Assembly (NCBI GenBank): GCA_932294295.1
Contig: OW028579.1
Span: forward strand, 33,429,250 to 33,493,249
Length of the DNA stretch: 64,000 nucleotides
Direction: 5' to 3'
Source of the DNA: Alitta virens
Lineage: Eukaryota; Annelida; Polychaeta; Phyllodocida; Nereididae
This document shows, piece by piece, positions 38,716 through 51,500 of the stretch (the stretch's first letter is position 1; the number at the start of each line of letters is the position of its first letter). The notes under the pieces were generated by a model. That model made no database searches. It worked only from the letters and a program-made list of their open reading frames with translations, and was not told the origin of the DNA. A program made the position numbers and the translations under genes.

Positions 38716-39618
38716 TTAAGGTGCATGCAAATAAAAGGCTGAATATATATAAAAACACTTTGTGAGAACTTTGATCACAGCATATCAAAAGTGCTACCCG
38801 TTATATATTGCTGTCGTCATGCAGTTGTCAGTTCAGTTAATTTAATGTGGCATCAGTTAGTTCGAAGATATACCACCAGAGATTTACTAAAAAAAGTTTT
38901 GAGGTGCACGTGATTATAAATATACTACTTAACTGTTGAATTAACCAAAATATTAATTTAACCTATGTGATTTTTCAATATATGTGACCTACTTATCAGT
39001 TGGTTGAAACAACCAATCGAAACTAATATGTCATTCAACCAATTGCCATTGGTTATTCATTCAACCATTTTTCTTGTTTATGTCAACCAAGAACATGAGC
39101 AGTTCTACAACAAAATAAACAAGAAATTGCTTCATAAAATCAATAAAATATTGGTCGTTTTGAACCATGCTCTTGGTTAAAAATTAAGAAACATCTCTTC
39201 CAGCAACCAATTGTAATGTTTATTTATACCATAGTAAGTATCCACTTTCAATGTAATGATTAGTTTGACAGATTATAAGGATATAATTTAAATGACCCCC
39301 CGTAAGTGTCCAAGTATATCACATAAGTTTCTACGTAAGCGACGTATAGCGAAACAAGGGAAAATCAATATCTACGTATTCTACATATGGTCTATGTAAG
39401 CCTCGTATATTCCAGCGTTAGAGCCAAGTATCAACCACAGAAAAAGCGTCATGTGGTGTTGCAAACCATCATTCACACCTTTGCAATTGGAAGAGACAGA
39501 TATGTACCTGCTGTTCTTCATTTCTTTCTGAGGGAAGAAGAAGAGGAAATACTTTAAAGTTTAAAGCCTATAGACTTTAAAGTGAAAATGGGACCGATGA
39601 AAAGACGCAATATATCGA

Positions 39619-40040
39619 ATGCAAAAATTCATGCTTCTGAAGTTCTGCAAACAAACTGCTGAAGATGATGATGCTGCTTCTACTGTTGCCCTTGCCAAGG
39701 ATACAGACAAGGATATGGACACTGATGTCAGCGACATTATTGTGCTACAGACAAGAAGGAAGAAGAAGTCCTCTGCTGGTGGTGCTTCTAACCTTCCCAC
39801 TCAGAACTCTTACTCCTGATGATGCTGCAGAGAAGAAGAGCAGAAGGAAGACTGACAAGCTTTGCTTCCCAGCTGAAGATGAACAGAAGATTGCAGACTG
39901 GTACAGGGAGAGCCCCATATTTTCGACAGAACAATGAGGGACTACAAGGACCAGCAAAAGAAGACTAGGCTGATGGAAGAGATGGCTGCGACTCTGTCAG
40001 TCCCCTGCACTGCCAAGCAACTGAAGACATGCTGATAATG
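39619..40040 (+). pseudogene. Harbinger accessory protein, MADF/Myb-like, frameshifted
   Basis: After an acidic and basic region in one frame, another frame reads CFPAEDEQKIADWYRESPIF. The following sequence in a shifted frame carries MRDYKDQQKKTRLMEEMAAT and then TAKQLKT. This is the pattern of a MADF/SANT-like DNA-binding domain (short helix, then NPILYD-, DYKD- and W/M-E-A-like blocks). PIF/Harbinger transposons encode such a second protein. At least one frameshift near 39930 and a downstream stop break it. It faces the transposase at 40263-41050 tail to tail. Confidence 0.6.
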
Positions 40041-40262
40041 CAGGACTGAAGGCAGAGGCAGAGGACTTCGGCAGATGTAGTGGTGGAATTAAGAGGCTGA
40101 CTTGCACCAGGAAGGAAGACTTGTAGTCAGGGTTGAGGTTTAATGCAGACTTGCTGATGGTGCAATTACTGGAGGACTGAAGACTTGGAACCAGGCAAAA
40201 GATTTGTCATCTTGCCATGCCACACTTTCAGGAGAATTGACATAATCCGCCAAGTAAAAGTG

Positions 40263-41050
40263 TTACTGCTTGGCATTCTGGGTGACATAGTTCCCTCTGT
40301 GGGCTCCTGCTACATCTGCAAGTTGTCCACCATCGCTCCAAGCTCCAGGTACCAATTTATGGGTCTCTGGGTTCTGGTCAAGCATGTTGTTGTGGGCTAC
40401 AGGATACCTAATCTGCATGAGGTTGTGAAGATAGCAGCAGGCTAGGACTATGGCTTCCACCGTCTTCATTTTCTGGGGCATGGAACTCGGCAAACACCGG
40501 AAACTTGATGCCAAAACTTCAAAGGCATTCTCCACAACTCTTCTTGTTTGTGAAAGCCTGTGGTTGTAGATTCTCTGCTGTCTTGTCATGTTCCTCAAGG
40601 GCAAAGGTTTCATGAGCCAACTTCTCAAGGAAAAGGCATCATCTTCAACAATGAAGTAGGGTTCAGGTGTGTCACCACCAGGAAGAGGTGCAGGAATTCC
40701 AATAGTGCCATCTTTTAAAGCTTCTCTTGGGGATGTCACAGCAAAAACTCCTTCATTAGAGCCAGATCCATTTGCTCCACAATCAACATAGATGAACTTG
40801 TAGTCAGCATCCACAAGAGCCATGAGTACAATGGAGTGGATCCCTTGTAGTTGTAGTACACTGAGCCACCTTTGAGAGGACACTTGATGGCCACATGCTT
40901 TCCGTCTATGGCTCCAATGCAATTAGTATGAACGCTTGCTGAATGAAATGGACGTCCTGACAGGTTCACTGTCTGGCTGGCAGAGGTAGAATGAGGAGGA
41001 ACAAACACAGGTCTGCAGCCCTTATATAGGATAATGAGGGCCGCAACCAT
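40263..41050 (-). pseudogene. HARBI1-like Harbinger transposase, frameshifted
   Basis: The first frame (41050 to about 40850) carries TNCIGAIDGKHVAIKCP, with the first catalytic Asp. After a frameshift near 40850 the second frame carries MALVDADYKFIYVDCGANGS (second Asp), then LPGGDTPEPYFIVEDDAF, MTRQQRIYNHRLSQTRRVVE and NAFEVLASSFR (catalytic Glu in VVENAF), ending at 40263. The DDE residues are all present. The frameshift, and a 5' end lacking the usual N-terminal region, show it is inactive. Confidence 0.85.
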
Positions 41051-42094
41051 GTATAATACATGGTTGATGCTCCCTTAATCATTTACAAAACTTATTACAA
41101 ATTCTAGGAAATTTCCTTTAGCAACTTTGAACATGCCGATCGATCTGCTGCTCCTAGGCCAGCCTAGCCACTTTAGGCCAAGTATTTAACCTGCACTGTA
41201 TGGGCCCTCCTCTTGGAGAGAGCTAGGGAGGCACAGAGAGAGAGAGAGAGACAGTACAACTGCAGGACAGCTGAAACATTTATATATGACTATGAAACCA
41301 TTTGACTTTACTAGGGACTTCATTTAGGGATTGTACTAAGACTTTAGATCCTGGACCCTCATTGCCAAGCTAATTAACAGACTTCATTAAACAAGATTTG
41401 GGGGCAACAAATAGACTGCATGACCGACTTTTTTTTCCAGTTATGGATTAATAAATAAATTGCTCTAGATAGACTCTGACTGATCACTGCCTGTAGGCGC
41501 CGAACGGATTGGGGGCGGAGTGGCGTTCCCCTCTCAGGACCGGGCCCTCTGGATCCGCGCCTGAAGGTTGGCCCAGTGCCTCCTTTTAGAAATGACCAGT
41601 GTTAAAATTAACTTTTATATTATATCACTAGAACAAACTGAAGCAACTAGAACTCTTGGGAAATATGTCTTTCACAGTTTAGAGAAGAGAATGAAATACA
41701 AAAATTAAATGAGAAATAAATGATAAGAATAAATAAATAAATAAAGACTAAATAAATAAACTCAATTTCCATAAAATTATGTGTAAAATCAATGGTGCAC
41801 TTCCTTAGTCTGGCTAAAAAATAAAAATGGATAAAACAATAACTGTACATAGACCACTGGTAGAGGTATTGTTGCGCTGTTCTTGCCTGTCGGCACTACA
41901 CAGCCCGACTCAATATTTTTGATAAAATATACATGTGTTTTTTATTGATATGTATTTGTGTTGTTCCCCCCCCCCCCCCCCTGTAGCTAGACGTCTATCT
42001 TTCATATTTATATTTTTATATTTTTTACTGTACGACAATATTTGCAAAAGTAAACTTAATAATTGTAGGACCTAATGTGGGTGATAAAATAAGC

Positions 42095-42096
<2 letters not shown>

Positions 42097-42137
<41 letters not shown>
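42097..42137. repeat. (AT)n microsatellite
   Basis: A pure TA run of about 40 bp in the intergenic region upstream of the rhodanese gene. Confidence 0.9.
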
Positions 42138-42143
<6 letters not shown>

Positions 42144-42369
42144 TAACGATCCCAAAATGTGCAGTGATCATACTCGTCTCTAGTTATATTTCCCTCATAC
42201 AAACATATATATGTGAACTGGCATATTGATATTTTTGTGCAGATATGAAATGTGCAGTGATCACTTTTTTTTTTATACCCTGGTGATGGCCTATCAGTAA
42301 TTATATTAATTTCAGTAAACAAACACGTCTCAATAATCCAAAGGTCATTGGGATACACGTCATGCGTCA

Positions 42370-42532
42370 TTGGCCAATCAGAATAGAGGATCGAGCCGCA
42401 CCTACGTGATCTTTTTGAACGTCATTTTCCCGCGCGCTTCTCAGAACGAGGCCTTGACCCAGATTTGTAACTAACATCCATTGCAAGCGCACATCTGAGT
42501 CAGTCTGCGGAGGAAGGTGTCAGAAAATAGCC
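42370..42532 (+). promoter_or_regulatory. Probable promoter / 5' UTR of the rhodanese gene
   Basis: CpG-rich sequence (CCCGCGCGCTTC near 42429) stands out from the AT-rich surroundings just before the first ATG. No TATA box is seen. It is inferred from composition and position only. Confidence 0.4.
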
Positions 42533-45500
42533 ATGATTGGGTCAACGGTGACTCGAACCTGTTTGCTTGCGACTGGAACTTGTCTGAAAACGTTCACTGC
42601 ACGTTTTGGCGGCCTGTCGTACGTCCAGCTGCAGAAACTACGAGAAATTTCGCTTCGGAAGTGGACGAAACCTGAGGGGAACAGACTGTTTATTTTGCCC
42701 ACTTCAGGTATTTCATCATCTCTCACTCTCAGCTTGTTTCGCGTGAAATTTTGGTAATTCCGTGATGATACACTGAAATGACATAAACAAACAATTCGTT
42801 AGGTTATTGTACGTGTTTAGTGTGGATATTAAGTGAATTCGTTGATTCTTTTTGAAGTAATATTGTGAAATGTAATTTGCCAAATATTGTTCACATGTGG
42901 CAACTTGTTACTTGGCAAGGTACCACGTTGCACTGCACGTTTTCTGAGTTCGAACATGTATACAGTAGTAGCTAGTAGTGAGATCTTTGCCTGACAATGT
43001 TGATAAATTAAATTAAAGTGAAATGAGTGTTTGATAATTCTTTAATATTTTACCTCGATTTCAGTTCGACTCGCAAGCAGTAATGCGCAGGAAAGTGCCC
43101 CAACAAATGGAAATGGAAATGGATGCAAGAGCAAAATAGTGATTTACGAGGAATTGGTCCAGCTCATTGAGAAGGGCGACATCCGATTGGTCGATGTTCG
43201 AGAACCTAAAGAACTAGCAGAAACTGGACAGATCCCAAAAAGTATCAACATCCCATGTAAGTCAGAATTAAGCGTGTGATTCACTGTGAATTAATAATGT
43301 ACTCACCTTGTGATGTTATGATAATATCTTGGTGTTATAGAATACAATATATCTTACAATTAATTATGTTAAAAAAAACCAATTATATATACGAGATAAT
43401 ACCGTGCATTTACAAATTTGCCCTGAAGGAATTGTAGGGTTGTCATTGATATCAATTTTTCTTCAATGTTGATATCAGTATTCCACTTTCAATATTGAAA
43501 TATTGCAAAACCATTCAAATTTTCAGTTAGAAATGGAACCACTAGTGGCAGGAATATATATCTCCCCAAGTCATTGTGAAACCATTTACCTTTAATGTGA
43601 TAAACTACTAAGCCAATTTACAAGGCAATCAGTTTGTAATTTTGGGTGGGGGCTGTGCAGTCAAGTGCTCATCATGGCACAAATGTACAATTATTGAGGA
43701 TAAACATACAAATAAGCAAAACATGATTTGTTCGATATCAATATTTCATATTTTTTCGATATATACAGCTTATCAATTATAACCCTAAGGAATAGGACAA
43801 TAATGTAAAATTTAAACTGAGCAGAACATTTATGAAGGCATCATTAATTTCTTGGAATTTCTGGGTTTGATGAACATGTATACATTTCATATTTACTTTG
43901 AGGCCAAGTGATGAAGTTGTGCTCATTATGTGAACTTGTAAACTGTAAGTTGTCCTAAAATTTTGTTGGCTTTTGATGTTGGTTGCTTGCCTATTTAATG
44001 AATTGGTCTCCAGTTAATTTAGTTCAAGACTTATATGTTAATTGTTGAACAGACATTCCTGATTTAAGACTTCAATAAATCTCTTTGCTTGCAGTATTTG
44101 AGGATGGAGATTAGAGTGTTTGTTTTGGTTTGTGATAATTCCTTTTCATTTAATTAATGCTGTTAATTGGTTGTCACCTTAAATCAGTTTCAGATTTAAG
44201 TGAATCAATTAAGGACTGTGCAATAGTTTGCTAATTGGTATTTGTTAAGAATTAAGTTCCCTTTTTTTTTCAGTGTTTCTTGTTTAATGTATATATCTTA
44301 AGATTTATATTTGCAGAACTTTAATCATGATTATAGTATTTGTATGCCTAGATGACCTCTGTAACCCAGTATTACATGATTTCCACGATAAGGATCAATT
44401 TACCAAGTTACATAACTTTTATTGGCAATCATTTGTTCTCCCGATCATACACATAGCATTTACACGCATGCAATTATCTGTTGATTTATTAATGCCTAAT
44501 ATAAACTGAGCCAACATGTATTCATTATTCAATTACCATGATTATGATGCCAAAGAAAAATCAAAACTGCATGCAAGTCCACTTATATTAATATCTTACG
44601 TAACTCTTTATTATATACATATTTTGGCTCATACCATGAAAACTTTGATTCAGTAACTACCTTATGAGTATGTAGTACAATAATGTATGTACGTAATTGA
44701 TTTTGGCCGCTATTCATCTTCAATTTATTTATCAAAGTAATGTCCCTCCAGAGACATCAAAACATGAAAAAAGAAAAATCTGCTAGTTTTTTCCTTTCTA
44801 TCAAATATGCTATTCAGCTGTATTTCGATGACTCTGCAATGTCTGCATGTATAGATTCTATGTTTTCTCATGCCTGCAATTATTCTGGCTGGATAAAAAG
44901 GTCCTTAGTGGTTTTGGCTGAATTCCAGAAGTTGCTGAATGAGTTATAGTGATAGATATGTTATGATTATATGCATGCCCCTTATAAAGCTATGAATGTA
45001 CCATAGTGTAAACTGGCCTTCGTCATGTTAGTGCTATGTAATTAATATAACCCCGGGGGAAAGTAAATCAGTTCTTAAGGTGATGCATAGAAAAATTTGG
45101 TCACCCGATTCTCTAATCACTTCCAGTTGTTTAGACAATTTTGTCCTTCAGTAATCATCTTTCATTATCATATGCACTTAGTACAGTAATTTAGTTTACA
45201 GTACAGTTGAATCATAATGACAATTGGTGGGCTTTAATTGACTTAAATTTCTTAATGAAAATGGCTTTCATCTTACCCTCAAGATGGGGCTGGATTTCAG
45301 AGCACTTAGTTCAAATACCATGTAATCTAGAATTATCATGATTATTGATGGTATTGAAAACAAGCTTGTGTTGGTCTACAGGTGTTCATGTATTACATAG
45401 AATGCACCTGTTTTTATATTTGTACTAATTAGTAATTACATCTACGGGGCACATAGTAAAGTAATATTTGAATTAGATTTCCAATATATATATATATATC

Positions 45501-48500
45501 ATGTATATGATGCAATAAGCTTGGTATATCAAGGTGTTTTTTCAGCATTATAAGTACCATGTCAGGTTTTTTCTGTCTGCTTAGTAAGTTCTTTCTGTCT
45601 GCTTAGTAAGTTCTTATGAAGTATGGTCATAGAAGTTTTGTTGATGCAGACTTAATGATGTACTTCCCTCCTGGTGCAAAAACCACTCTCCGAGGTATTA
45701 TTCTTGCAGGGTTATCCCCAAGTACACAAAATACAATATGCATAGGTCCTACTAAGAGACAAAAAACTCTGGCTCAACCTTGTATTTTTGCCAGACTCAG
45801 ATAACCAAGAGGAGAGTAGATAACCGATGCTGAGAGCCCCGAAGTAAACATTAGGTGAGAAAAAGAAAATAGGATTGATGAGTGAGTAAAAAAAGACCAG
45901 ATGAGAATAAATAACCAGCAAATATAATGCAATGGAGTACATTTTAGTACCCCAGTGACGTAATCCCTAAATGTTAACACTTAGTGATTGACAAGACTTG
46001 AAAACCTGCCAGAAAACAAGAGTTAATCCACAGGCGTTTGCCATCATGACTGCACAAGCAAGTTAGCATACCTCAAGAACAGCTTTTACTCCCCCTGTGC
46101 AACTGCCTTCAAGGATGGGGGCCAGTTTCAGTCAATAACATCATATTACACTTTAAAAATGGCAATATTATGTATACACAATATTATTTTAAGTGATAAC
46201 TTTATTTATGTATGGGTATTTACCACTTATTTTTGGGGAATTCCTTGCCAGTACGCATGGAATGCCCATTTTTCATCTCTGATGGCAGCTAATTTGCATA
46301 TTTCACCATCTACACGCATGATGTTATTCTTGATTGGCTAATATCTCCCAAGCACCGTGTGCTGTCAGCTTTAAGCCAATTGAGTGACCCAACTGAGCAA
46401 TCTTTGTTTAAGACTTGAATGTACTCAATGTAAACAAAAGTAATTGATATGCATTTCATGATTAAAGTGTTAAAGTGTAAGACATTCAATGTCATAAGCC
46501 AGCCTATAGGCTATTAGGCAAATTTGTTTGTATTTAAGTCTAATTGGTAAACTAGCAAAATAATTGCCATCAAGCTAGGACATTTCCTAATGTATTCAGC
46601 TACAGTCTGATTGGCTGTTGCAAATGACATAGCTGCCTCTTGAGATGAGAAGCCAATGAAGGCAGTCAGGAGCCTTGGTATTAGTTAATGTATAAGTGCT
46701 GTCAGCACTGAGCAATGTCATATTATATGTTGGCAAACGCCTGTGGTTAATCCAAACAGTTCAACCTGTCTGGGGTCCTTGACCTACGTGCAAGACTCAG
46801 ACATAACATATTTGTTGTCTATGATGAAGGTCAAGGTTCGAATGGGTTGGAGATGCCGTAGTCTGTGATGTTCAGTCAGTCGTACAACAAATGTACGATT
46901 ATGTCACATTGCTTTAATTGAGTGCATATTGTTTAGGATGTAGACCATTGTTGTATTGTGAATTGTTGCATTGTCGCTCGAGGCATGACGTCACAATACT
47001 GAACAATGGTGATGATGTCATTGGATGTCATGGGATTGCAAACATTGTTTCAAATCAGTGACATGTTTGATTAAATAATTGTGCCAAACATTTTCAAGTG
47101 TGAGAAGTAGGTGAATTTAATGAACTCGGGCACGTCTCTCCTCTTTGTACAGAAAATCTTTGCTTTTGATTCAAAACGAGACTGATATTTATCAGTGTTA
47201 CTGTTGTATTATTGCAGATTCATATGAACTTAAAGTAGATCTAATTCTTCTTGGCCAAACTAGGCCCAGTGAAAAAACTAAATAAACTTAATGAAGGTAT
47301 TACTTTAACTTGGCCCTGCTTTATGAATAGATCAAGAAATTGTGCTGTTAATATGGACTTAATGAGTTGTAATCATTACAATTACAACAATATTGATATC
47401 CACAAATTCACAACCATGAAAGTCACACTGAGGACATGGTTGTTACACAGTATCATGATGTATGTGGTAACCATGACAACTTGGTGCATTCATTGTTCAG
47501 TGTAATGTTGCAATGTTGTGCTTGTGAGATTAGGATGTTTGCTACCTCGTAACATCATCTCAATATTGATGGCGTCAATGTTATTTTTTAACAAGAGAAT
47601 ACTTCTTTTTGTTTTATCATTGTTTATCATGGACTGTACTGTGGAATGTTTTGATAGTCTACTTTTTTTGTGGCAATTCCAGTGACAATCTGCATCATGT
47701 CTCGATAAACATTTAGATAATTAACTAGAACAATATTTTTTAAATCTGTCTGCGTTCAGTTTTATTGAACCATTTTTGCCACTGGTCTTATATTGGTTTT
47801 TTTTTTTTAGAAAAAATATAACCTTAAAAAACAATTGTTTAAAACTACCCAAATGCAGAACTTTTATCAACATTTATGCCATGATGTTGGTACAATTTAC
47901 AGGACTTTTAATCAATAGCCTCTTACCTTTTGTCATAAAAATATTTTAATTTTAACTTGTGTATCATTTTTTTACAGTTATTTCTATCCTGATATACTGT
48001 TGATTATTCATAATAGGAATAAATAATTTAGCTAAGTACAAGACAAAATTTCTCAAACCCAATGAAGTCAATGACTCTCTGGATATTATTTTCTCTTTAT
48101 TATTTGTTTATGTTAGTCAGCTATTTGTTTATTATCTTGACCCATTAGCAGTGAAACTATGTCAGCCAGAAAAAGAGTGTTAGTAGGGCAGCTGAAATGT
48201 CATATTTTAGAACATAGACATGACCAATACACAAAAAACCTGTAAAATAGAACGTTCTCAACGTTAGTTGCGAGTCGTGTTTTGGTTGGAATGCTGGTTT
48301 TATTCAGTCCGTGTCCAGTCTTAATGTGCTTACTGGCCTTGTAAAGTTGTAATGCCTGTATGAACATGATGAATAACTCCAAGTCTTCAAGAATTTAACA
48401 TATTGATAATATGCACACTGTGTACTTGTAAACAGAATGTGGATAACCAAGTTAAAGAGGGTGAACCTGTTTTTAAGGTTTTGCAGCTAATCATACGACA

Positions 48501-51500
48501 TGTAATGGGTAAAGGATTCCGATAAATACAGTGTATGTTTCAACTAAAAAAGATCAGAACTCAAAATTATATTTGTATAAGGCCATATATGACTACTAGA
48601 CAGTCTTGGAGACACTAGTTTGTTTTTTGTCTTTTTCAAGTACTCAGCTCCAAGGATATCTGATTCTAATGTGTACCAAAGAAGAGGGATATAGTATATA
48701 TATACTATATTTCTCTTTGTGTGTATCTTTTTATTATATACGCGGCTTTAAAACGCCTATTATTATTGAGTTATCGAGTTCTTGCAGCTAATCATACTAA
48801 TGCGTGAAGGATTCTGATAAATACAGTGTATGTTTAAACTAAAGTGTCAAAACTCAAATATTTATATTCGTATAAGGCCATATATGGCCACTAGACAGTC
48901 TTGGAGACACTAGATTAGTTTATTTTTAATTTTTTCAAATATTCAGTACTAAGCATATCTAATTCTAATGTGCATCAAAGTAGAGGGATATAGTATATAT
49001 TCCTCTCCTCTAGGTGTGTATTATTCACACGCTATAATATTTATTATATACACGGCTTTAAAACGCCTACAGGTTGTCTCTGCGCTTGACATTTTATGAC
49101 TTGTTTACCTTTCGCTGTTGAATCATGTGATGCGCGTTGTAGAAACTGGTTCAATGTGAATTTGTTTTGTCCCCTCGTCTTTTTTTTCTCTTCATTTTCA
49201 AGGTGCAACAATACAGGTTCTAGATGGTTTTCCCGTTTCTTGTGGACGGCCAGTAGCTTTAATGTAATATAAATTAAATGCAATTAATTTGAATTATTTT
49301 CAGATTCAGGGGACCAGGGGGGGATAAAATGTTTTGTGCCTTGGATTGCCGAGCACATCTCGACAAATTGGAGGCAGTATTTATAACTAATGCGATGGAT
49401 TTGTAAAATTCTAGCACATTTTGACGTGTTTTTTGTATTCCTTGCCATATGTTCTTGCCTGCTGATGATGTGTGCCTGAGAACAATGATGTCCCCGCACT
49501 TTTGACACCTCTGCTCCTGACACCAATGTTAGTTAAGCATTGGTACCCTAAAGAAATAATTTCTTTAATTTTGTATATACATATATATATTCTTGTGATA
49601 TTCTTGTACATTTGTGTAAGACTTAATGTGCAACACTTCCTCAACATAGCATGTGATATTCTTGTACATATATATATATATATATATTTTTTTTTTTACC
49701 TAAAGCATTCATTATTGTGCGTTAGCATAATGCACCATATTAGATTTTTGATTTGAAGTGTTTTCACGTAATGCTTCCGTTTGCCATTTCCTTGGTGGTA
49801 AATTTGAACTTACATGTTAATCCAATGGGAGTTATAATTTGATATCTTTTATTGGTTCCAGTGAAACAGCTTAAATCTTTTCTTCAACGAAAAGAGGATG
49901 CCATTGACAGTGAAGTTCGAAATATCCCCTGTCCGCAAAAGGATGACCCCAATTTGATTTACTATGGTCTCAGCGAAGTCAAAGGTCTTGCTGCCTTGGA
50001 AATTGCACACAAGTGTGGCTACAAAAAGTAAGCTTTCTCTCTGAAAGATGCTTAATGTTAACTTGTTAAAATAGTTAATTGACCTAATTAGCTTATAAAA
50101 CTTTGTTCACGTGTAAAATAATATGAATATATATTTTCTCATAGCAAATTGCTTCTAAACTGCTCCATTTCCTAGTATACATGGCATTAGGTTTGTAAAA
50201 ATACCAGGTATAAAAAAATTGGGTTGGGGACATTTTCTTAAAATCAGTAATGGATGTGACAGATCTTCATTTCACAGTCTGAATAAGTGTTAAGGACTTA
50301 ATGCGCGCAATACTTCGTCAATATAGCATGTAATATTCTTGTACATTTGTGTGTCAAATGAAACAGAACATGAAATTAATTATAGCCAAACTCCACTCAG
50401 ATAGTTTTCCTATTGTTCTGAGCGGGATATAACCAACAAAAATGTTAGTTAACTCCCTCCTGAGTGCAAACTGAACTGTTATGCGTAATAAAGGCATTAA
50501 TACAAAACAATCAAATTAGTAAATATGCCTAATGGAGTATAAGTTAGTTATATCCCTCATAGTTGGGAATTAACTAACATTTAACAAAATGTTACTATTA
50601 CTTTGTCTGCTTTAACGAGAAATGTCTGCGTAATTGTGCATTTCAATTGAGTATTGTTTTTCATAATTTCCTGGTGTCATTATAATTCCATGTAATTATC
50701 TCAATGACCAGCACAGCACGATTCCAAACGGAGGCCTACTCATTGATTGGAATCATTGGATCTTATTGGCGGCCATTGTCCGAATATAATTATATCTTGG
50801 GTAAAAAATTCTAGGGTTAATCAGATTGGATTTGTTCATAGTTAGTCAATGGCAATTAAAGCTTCGGTGTTGTAAATGCAAAATTATCATATAGACTACT
50901 TTTTTAAATGATGAAGTTGTACACTACATACAGCTGTATTATTGTTTCCTTGGCGTAATCAGCTATAAGGCGTGTCAATTTTTTTATCCTGAGGGATAAG
51001 TGGCATTTACCTGTGGTTATTTGTGACAGTATTATGATGAGTTATGGACGAGACCTTGGAAACTTGGTTATATAAGGCCAAGGTCTAAGTTCTTGGCAAG
51101 ACGAGGTGTGTTCAGTCATTCGATGTTTACATGTATTGTATATGCTTGTAGCTGTGCTACAACTGATCTAGTGCCAGCATAAAGAAATCTGATTGTTGTT
51201 TACTGACCTGCTGACCTTCAAGGAATAGTTTTATTTTTTGGTAAATTGTTCATTCATAAATATGGTTTATCAATGATCTTCTTGAGTAGGACACCAGTGA
51301 TTGTTGGGTGCATCATTTTGTGTGTTACTAAATTTGGATCACCTAGGTAAAAATAGCGGTATTAATTACGTTAATTGTGAGGTGATCTTAATTGTGAGGT
51401 GGTCTGAAAGTGAAGTTCCACTGTACTTGTGATACATAAAAATTTCCTGAATGGCTTAAATAATATACATAAGAATATGATGAAATTCTTGTGGTATTTG

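Larger units (their letters stand above)
37231..42532. other. Intergenic region between MYO7A and the rhodanese gene
   Basis: It holds MITEs (37372-37513, 38472-38715), a broken Harbinger transposon (about 39.6-41.05 kb), a GTCATGTCGTCAAA motif repeated at 37680-37730, a poly-C tract at 41967-41981 and an (AT)n run at 42098-42136. The last 150 bp before 42533 is CpG-rich and probably the rhodanese promoter. No host gene is recognised. Confidence 0.55.
43257..49861. other. Rhodanese intron 2 (long)
   Basis: It contains the MITE at 43437-43785, a 300-bp tandem duplication at 48481-49070 and AT-rich unique DNA. The open frames at 44327-44509, 44740-44949 and 45616-45804 have no recognisable motif, so I do not call genes. 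Confidence 0.5.

Noticed and set aside
44740..44949. Open frames within rhodanese intron 2 (also 44327-44509 and 45616-45804)
   Set aside because: No homology recognised, and phases and splice sites do not fit the rhodanese transcript.
49862..50027. Exon 3a as part of a separate nested gene
   Set aside because: Its phases and homology match the flanking rhodanese exons exactly, and no independent start or terminal exon was found near it. An alternative exon is the simpler reading.
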